This document shows, piece after piece, positions 6,105 through 9,425 of a DNA stretch of 9,425 nucleotides (its first letter is position 1; every line of letters begins with the position of its first letter). Under the pieces are notes generated by a model, which searched no databases, had not been told where the DNA came from, and saw only the letters and a list, made by a program, of their open reading frames with translations. Source of the stretch: JAAEQG01 sp023133475 (GTDB lineage Bacteria > Planctomycetota > Phycisphaerae > UBA1845). The DNA lies in assembly GCA_030631415.1 (NCBI GenBank), contig DAOVLE010000208.1:1-9425 (forward strand), written 5' to 3'. The position numbers and the translations under genes are program-made.

Positions 6105-6271
6105 CAGGAAACACTCTGCGATCTCCGCGATCTTTGCGGTGTGAGAAATGCGGGCTAATTCCTGGAGAAGCCCCCCGGCTTACGTCGTGACGGGCGGACG
6201 CCACTGTCGTAATACTCTCTCGTGTCTTTTGTGATCGCGCACTTGGAGATTGTCGGCCAAGGCGTGTGGCG

Positions 6272-6300
6272 TAGACACGTTTTCGTGGCCAACATATACT
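6272..6300 (+). promoter_or_regulatory. Sigma-70-type promoter candidate for the beta-helix gene
   Basis: TAGACA (6272-6277; 5 of 6) and TATACT (6295-6300; 5 of 6) are separated by an ideal 17 bases. Transcription would begin near 6307, giving a leader of about 75 bases before the ATG at 6382. It also argues against the longer frame that begins at 6250, upstream of this promoter. Confidence 0.5.
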
Positions 6301-6367
6301 GCCGTGTGTGAGGTGGCGACGTGGAAGCGGTTCTCGCGTCGGCTCGGATGGGGGTTCAATCGGAATA

Positions 6368-6373
6368 GGAGGA
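6368..6373 (+). promoter_or_regulatory. Ribosome binding site of the beta-helix gene
   Basis: AGGAGG lies 8 bases before the ATG at 6382 and fixes that start. A GTG at 6376 is too close to it, and a TTG at 6250 has no comparable site. Confidence 0.7.
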
Positions 6374-6381
6374 AGGTGGCC

Positions 6382-8619
6382 ATGGGACGGGGCGAATCAC
6401 TGTTTTTGGTTGGAGCGGGACGTGCGATTCTCAACGGCGTCGTTCTAACAGCGATACTGGCATCGGTCTGCCAAGCGGGGACAATCTACGTCGATGACGA
6501 TGCTCCGCTCGGCGGTGACGGTACAACGTGGACCACGGCGTACAAGTATTTCCAAGACGCCCTCGCAAACGCTGATACGAATGGCACGGAAATTCGTGTT
6601 GCCCAGGGAACCTACAAGCCCGACCAGGACAAAGGCGGCACCGTCACTCCCGGCGACCGGACGGCGGCCTTTGAACTGCTCAACAATGTAGCGATCTACG
6701 GCGGCTACGCTGGAATCGGCGCCCCCGATCCCGATCTTCGTAACGTGGACGATTTCGTCTCGATCTTCAGCGGTGACCTCGCGAACGATGATGCTCCGGA
6801 TTTTGTGAACTATGACGAGAACAGCCACCACGTCATTACAGTCGGCGCCGAGATTACCGACAGCGCGGTGTTGGATGGCGTGACGGTCGAACACGGCAAC
6901 GCGAACGGTTCAAGTGAAGAGAAGACGGACCGCGGGGCCGGCATGTTGATCTTCGGCAGCCCGGCGATCCTCAACTGCACGCTCCACAAAAACACGGCCC
7001 TTTATGGCAGCGCGGTTTGCAACTGGGACGGGCCAAACCCAACCTTCACCGGATGTACGTTCAGCGAAAACGTAGCTGTCAACAGCGGAGGGGCGATTTA
7101 CTGCTACAGCGATTTAACGCTTCTTAACTGTTTGATCGAAGGCAATCAGGCCAAGTGGGGCGGTGGGTTCTATGCCGACGGGGAAGGCACTGACGTCACT
7201 TTGCAAAACGTCACGATCCGCTCCAACGAAGCGATCCGCGACACCGTCGAATACCTCGGCAGTTCCGGCGGCGGCGTCTACCTGGGAAACAGCGTCAATG
7301 CAACATTTGAGAACTGCACCATCGAAGCAAACAGCGCAATGTGGGGCGGCGGCATCGCCGGGTTCGGGAACAGCGTCAACGCAAGTCTACAAGAATGCAC
7401 CATCCGGTCCAACGAAGCGCTGTATAGCGCTGTCGAGGACATCGGCGGTTCCGGCGGTGGGGTCTTTCTGGAAGATGGGGCCTGCGCGATGATCGACAAC
7501 TGTGTCATCGAAGGAAACAACGGGACTCGTGGTGGCGGAGTCTACTTGTTTAATGGCGGCCTGCTCACCATGTCGAATTGCCAGGTCCGTGAGAACTGGG
7601 TTGCCACCGGCGATTCGGGTAGCGGCTGGGGCGGTGGAATCGGCTTGTGGGAGAGCGAAATCTATTTGGCCAGCAGCAGAATCTATGGTAATGCGGCGCC
7701 GAGCGGCGGTGGCGGACTCAGCATTTATGGAGCGGCCTCGTCTCGCGTCACGCTGGGCAGCAAAGGAGTGAGCGAGCAGTTGGCGCCGCCCGATGCCCGC
7801 GGCGGCATGGGCCAATCGGTGCCTTGTGCTACGCGGAAAGCAAGTGAAGACTCCTCCAAGTGCCGCGGACTCGGCTTGACCGTTGCCGATTCGGCATTCT
7901 TCAACAATACTGCCGGCTGGGGTGGCGGCTTGGCGATCAGCGCGAAAGACCCCACGGTGATCAACTGCACATTCGGTGAAAACGATGCGGACAACCAGGG
8001 CGGCGGCGTCTTCTGCATGTTCTCCGGCAGTGTTATCCTCGGAAACTGCGTCCTCTGGGGCAACGTTGCCATGGGCGGATGGCAGCTCGCCCTTTATATC
8101 GACTGCGTCGGCACGGTTTCCTACAGCAACGTCGAGAATGGTGAGGGGAATGTGTACGTTGATCAGTCCACGCTGAATTGGGGCGAGGGGAACATGGATG
8201 TCGATCCGTTGTTTGTGGATCCCGACGGTTCGGACGGTGTCCCCGGAACGGAGGACGACGACTTCCGTCTCTCTCCTGGCTCTCTATGCATTACTGCCGG
8301 CAGCAATGGCCTCCTGCCGCCGGATACAGCCGATCTGGACGGCGACAACAACCAAAGCGAACCGATCCCCATTGACCTTGACGGTCACGCTCGCATCTTG
8401 TGCGATCCAATCGACATGGGAGCATACGAGTTCGGCATTGGCGACTACAACTGCGACCAGACGATCGATCTGACGGACTTTGCCTTATGGGATTCCTGCA
8501 TGACCGGCCCGGATAACGGCCCCTACGATTCCGGTTGCGAGGCTTTCGACTTCGAGTTCGACGGCGACGTGGATATGCAGGATTTCGCCAGGTTCCAGGT
8601 GGCTTTTGGTGGCCCTTAG
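6382..8619 (+). CDS. Secreted right-handed beta-helix protein with C-terminal dockerin-like EF-hands
   Basis: 745 residues. Residues 1-32 form a signal peptide (AILNGVVLTAILASVCQAG), followed by TIYVDDDAPLGGDGTTWTTAY, typical of planctomycete parallel beta-helix proteins. Residues 60-580 hold repeated rungs with GGG-hydrophobic turns and xxNCTIxxN strands. The most regular part is a tandem 62-residue module (257-380). Residues 457-499 lack rung features and look inserted. The C-terminus (686-745) has two calcium-loop motifs, D688-N690-D692-T694-D696-D699 and D723-E725-D727-D729-D731-D734, arranged like a type I dockerin. Beta-helices of this class occur in polysaccharide lyases and surface adhesins, but no lyase active site is recognisable, so enzymatic activity should not be assumed. 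It has its own promoter and is divergent from cotH. No neighbouring cohesin is seen. Confidence 0.93.
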   Translation: MGRGESLFLVGAGRAILNGVVLTAILASVCQAGTIYVDDDAPLGGDGTTWTTAYKYFQDALANADTNGTEIRVAQGTYKPDQDKGGTVTPGDRTAAFELLNNVAIYGGYAGIGAPDPDLRNVDDFVSIFSGDLANDDAPDFVNYDENSHHVITVGAEITDSAVLDGVTVEHGNANGSSEEKTDRGAGMLIFGSPAILNCTLHKNTALYGSAVCNWDGPNPTFTGCTFSENVAVNSGGAIYCYSDLTLLNCLIEGNQAKWGGGFYADGEGTDVTLQNVTIRSNEAIRDTVEYLGSSGGGVYLGNSVNATFENCTIEANSAMWGGGIAGFGNSVNASLQECTIRSNEALYSAVEDIGGSGGGVFLEDGACAMIDNCVIEGNNGTRGGGVYLFNGGLLTMSNCQVRENWVATGDSGSGWGGGIGLWESEIYLASSRIYGNAAPSGGGGLSIYGAASSRVTLGSKGVSEQLAPPDARGGMGQSVPCATRKASEDSSKCRGLGLTVADSAFFNNTAGWGGGLAISAKDPTVINCTFGENDADNQGGGVFCMFSGSVILGNCVLWGNVAMGGWQLALYIDCVGTVSYSNVENGEGNVYVDQSTLNWGEGNMDVDPLFVDPDGSDGVPGTEDDDFRLSPGSLCITAGSNGLLPPDTADLDGDNNQSEPIPIDLDGHARILCDPIDMGAYEFGIGDYNCDQTIDLTDFALWDSCMTGPDNGPYDSGCEAFDFEFDGDVDMQDFARFQVAFGGP
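7150..7521 (+). repeat. Two tandem 186-bp modules in the beta-helix gene
   Basis: Units 7150-7335 and 7336-7521 encode 62 residues each without gaps. Shared features are AxWGGG at the start, TIRSNEA in the middle, VExxGxSGGGVxL, and NCxIExN at the end. Each unit spans about two to three helix rungs, indicating growth by internal duplication. Confidence 0.8.
7750..7878 (+). other. In-frame atypical segment interrupting the beta-helix
   Basis: Residues 457-499 (TLGSKGVSEQLAPPDARGG... to ...KCRGLGLT) contain none of the GGG turns or NCT strands seen on both sides and are rich in Arg, Lys, Ser and Pro. Joining SSRV456 to V500ADSAFF would restore a continuous rung (SSRVVADSAFFNN). This looks like the coding footprint of a small repeat inserted in frame; no flanking direct repeat was found. 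Confidence 0.5.
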
Positions 8620-8734
8620 GGCCGACGCAAAAATAACTACACAGCAAAATGGGGCATGGGCTTGATGGAAATCAGTTTCCCACCCAATGCGTTAGTGCCG
8701 TTTTCGATCAGATTGTTTTGTGTTTCGACGGATT
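8620..8734. other. Short intergenic stretch after the beta-helix gene
   Basis: No gene seen. It has one small hairpin (GGAAA-TCAG-TTTCC, 8667-8680) without a following T run. Transcription from the beta-helix gene would next meet the palindromic arm of element B, a possible stop point. Confidence 0.4.
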
Positions 8735-8786
8735 GCGCTAGGCCTGGCATTTATGCCGGGTGAAAAGGCCGAATGAAGAATCCTCC

Positions 8787-8797
8787 GTAGGGTGGGT
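8787..8797 (+). repeat. TAGGGYGGGT-family copy inside element B, left
   Basis: GTAGGGTGGGT, identical to copies near positions 10 and 46. It pairs with the inverted copy at 8937-8947. Confidence 0.6.
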
Positions 8798-8936
8798 GGA
8801 GCCCGCCGCAGGCGGGCGAAACCCACCGCGCCGGTTAATAAGTCCAAAGTTCTTGGTCCAAAGTCCAAAGTCAGAAACCAGCAGGACCTTGGACTCGTCG
8901 CAGGCTGGTGGGTTCCACCTGCCTGCGGCAGGTTCC

Positions 8937-8947
8937 ACCCACCCTAC
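8937..8947 (-). repeat. TAGGGYGGGT-family copy inside element B, right
   Basis: ACCCACCCTAC, the exact complement of the copy at 8787-8797, forming the second inverted-repeat layer of element B. Confidence 0.6.
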
Positions 8948-9003
8948 GCCTGGGGGGAAAAACAACCACTCCAATAACCCGGCATAAATGCCGGGCCTAG
9001 CGC

Positions 9004-9112
9004 AAGCCTGTCAGCCTTACCCCCAGGGTGATTCCGCGCGCACATCGTAACGGGTGCTCCGTAGCAACATCTTGCCCCACATGGTCGCCGAAGCCCGTTA
9101 ACACTGTTCGTC
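9004..9112. other. Intergenic stretch between element B and the partial gene
   Basis: Nothing recognisable except the AAGCCTG that extends the 15-base match with 5798-5812. No terminator hairpin with a T run is seen for the minus-strand gene ending at 9113. Confidence 0.4.
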
Positions 9113-9425
9113 TCATGCCTGCATGTCAAGCCACGAACCTTGGTCAATGCTGAACAACCCGCGGTCGGCGCCGAACGGCATGCTCATGCCGCCCATCTCC
9201 TCTGACGTCGGCTTGAGGCTTTCGGGCTCGATGCCGTGATCTTCGAGCACGCCGGCAATCGTGTCTGCCACAACCTGTCTCGGATCGCTCGATTCGTCCA
9301 TGTTCTCAAGGACACTGGTGACCGCAGAGTCTATGTCGCTCGTGAGGCTCTCCAGATCTTCGGCACTCATGCCGACGTCTTGCGCATAAGACTCGAGTTT
9401 GCTCCACAGTTCTTCGCGTTGTGCA
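9113..9425 (-). CDS. Acidic hypothetical protein, 5' end outside the window
   Basis: The frame is open to the window edge, so 103 residues are visible and the true start lies beyond 9425. The ATG at 9370 is probably internal, because coding-like sequence (QREELWSKLESYAQDVG) continues upstream of it. The protein is strongly acidic and mostly helical (MSAEDLESLTSDIDSAVTSV, DPRQVVADTIAGVLEDHGI). It ends with a Gly/Met-rich segment (EEMGGMSMPFGADRG) and LFSIDQGSWLDMQA. I do not recognise the family. Alternating helices with acidic spacing could resemble EF-hand-like or adaptor proteins, but no complete calcium loop is present in the visible part. Confidence 0.8.
   Translation of the reverse strand, partial: AQREELWSKLESYAQDVGMSAEDLESLTSDIDSAVTSVLENMDESSDPRQVVADTIAGVLEDHGIEPESLKPTSEEMGGMSMPFGADRGLFSIDQGSWLDMQA

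Larger units (their letters stand above)
5657..6381. other. 725-bp divergent intergenic region, cotH to beta-helix gene
   Basis: No gene is supported in any frame. It contains, in order, a cotH promoter candidate, a 21-bp imperfect inverted repeat, a MITE-like element flanked by 8-bp direct repeats, a short tract at 6105-6140 with a 9-bp tandem repeat (GCGATCTCC, GCGATCTTT), and a promoter and ribosome binding site for the beta-helix gene. Short open frames across the MITE are products of its palindromes. Confidence 0.7.
8735..9003. repeat. Composite inverted-repeat element B
   Basis: A 269-bp unit bounded by the same 27-bp ends as element A: 8735-8761 (one base different, CCTGGCAT for CCCGGCAT) and 8977-9003. 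Inside is a second symmetric layer: GTAGGGTGGGT (8787-8797) against ACCCACCCTAC (8937-8947). Then come perfect 7-bp hairpins GCCCGCC-GCA-GGCGGGC (8801-8817) and ACCTGCC-TGC-GGCAGGT (8917-8933), then AACCCACC (8820-8827) against GGTGGGTT (8907-8914). The core (8836-8880) has repeated GTCCAAAGT words. Frames running across it on either strand are not genes. No target duplication is visible. Confidence 0.88.

Noticed and set aside
5899..6204. Short open frames across the MITE on both strands
   Set aside because: Both strands give similar products because of the inverted repeats, and there is no ribosome binding site or protein signature.
6250..6381. Upstream extension of the beta-helix protein from a TTG at 6250
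   Set aside because: It would start upstream of the promoter candidate, has no ribosome binding site, and would bury the signal peptide behind 44 charged residues.
6382..8619. Polysaccharide lyase function for the beta-helix protein
   Set aside because: The fold alone does not define activity and no catalytic motif of a lyase family could be seen.
8738..8987. Open frames on both strands across element B, and similar ones across element A (1450-1647, 1263-1571)
   Set aside because: They translate palindromic repeats; the shared LGPAFMPG or RHKCRA-like words come from the 27-bp ends, not from homologous proteins.

Overview
The window looks like a chromosomal stretch of a Planctomycetota bacterium, most likely a Phycisphaerae-type lineage. 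This is inferred from protein style, not from a marker gene. The main clue is a secreted right-handed beta-helix protein that opens its mature part with a TIYVDDDAP-type motif and ends in a dockerin-like pair of EF-hand loops. A CotH-family protein, an SH3b-repeat protein, a tiny lipoprotein and many palindromic intergenic repeats fit the same picture. GC content is moderately high and genes are widely spaced.

Layout: positions 1-160 are repeat-rich non-coding DNA. On the minus strand come gpsA (161-1162) and, 48 bp upstream of it, a 66-residue lipoprotein gene (1211-1411); these two may be co-transcribed. A composite inverted-repeat element (A, 1447-1587) separates them from an exported SH3b-domain protein gene (1721-3091), which has a good promoter candidate. 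Further on, a 5'-truncated DDE transposase remnant (3396-3971) lies against the 3' end of a CotH-family gene (3977-5656), also on the minus strand. A 725-bp intergenic region (5657-6381) separates cotH from the divergent beta-helix gene (6382-8619, plus strand). It holds a 21-bp inverted repeat overlapping a cotH promoter candidate, a 206-bp MITE-like element with an exact 8-bp target duplication and GTAA-starting ends as in IS66-family elements, and a promoter candidate for the beta-helix gene. Downstream lies a second composite element (B, 8735-9003) with the same 27-bp ends as element A but different contents. The window ends inside an unrecognised minus-strand gene (9113-9425, 5' end outside).

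The genes do not form an evident pathway. GpsA is central phospholipid metabolism; the lipoprotein, SH3b protein, CotH protein and beta-helix protein are all predicted exported or envelope proteins. No defence system, CRISPR array, tRNA or rRNA was seen. The most distinctive content is the non-coding mobile and repeat DNA: three structurally different inverted-repeat elements, two of which share ends but not cargo. No previously undescribed protein system was recognised.
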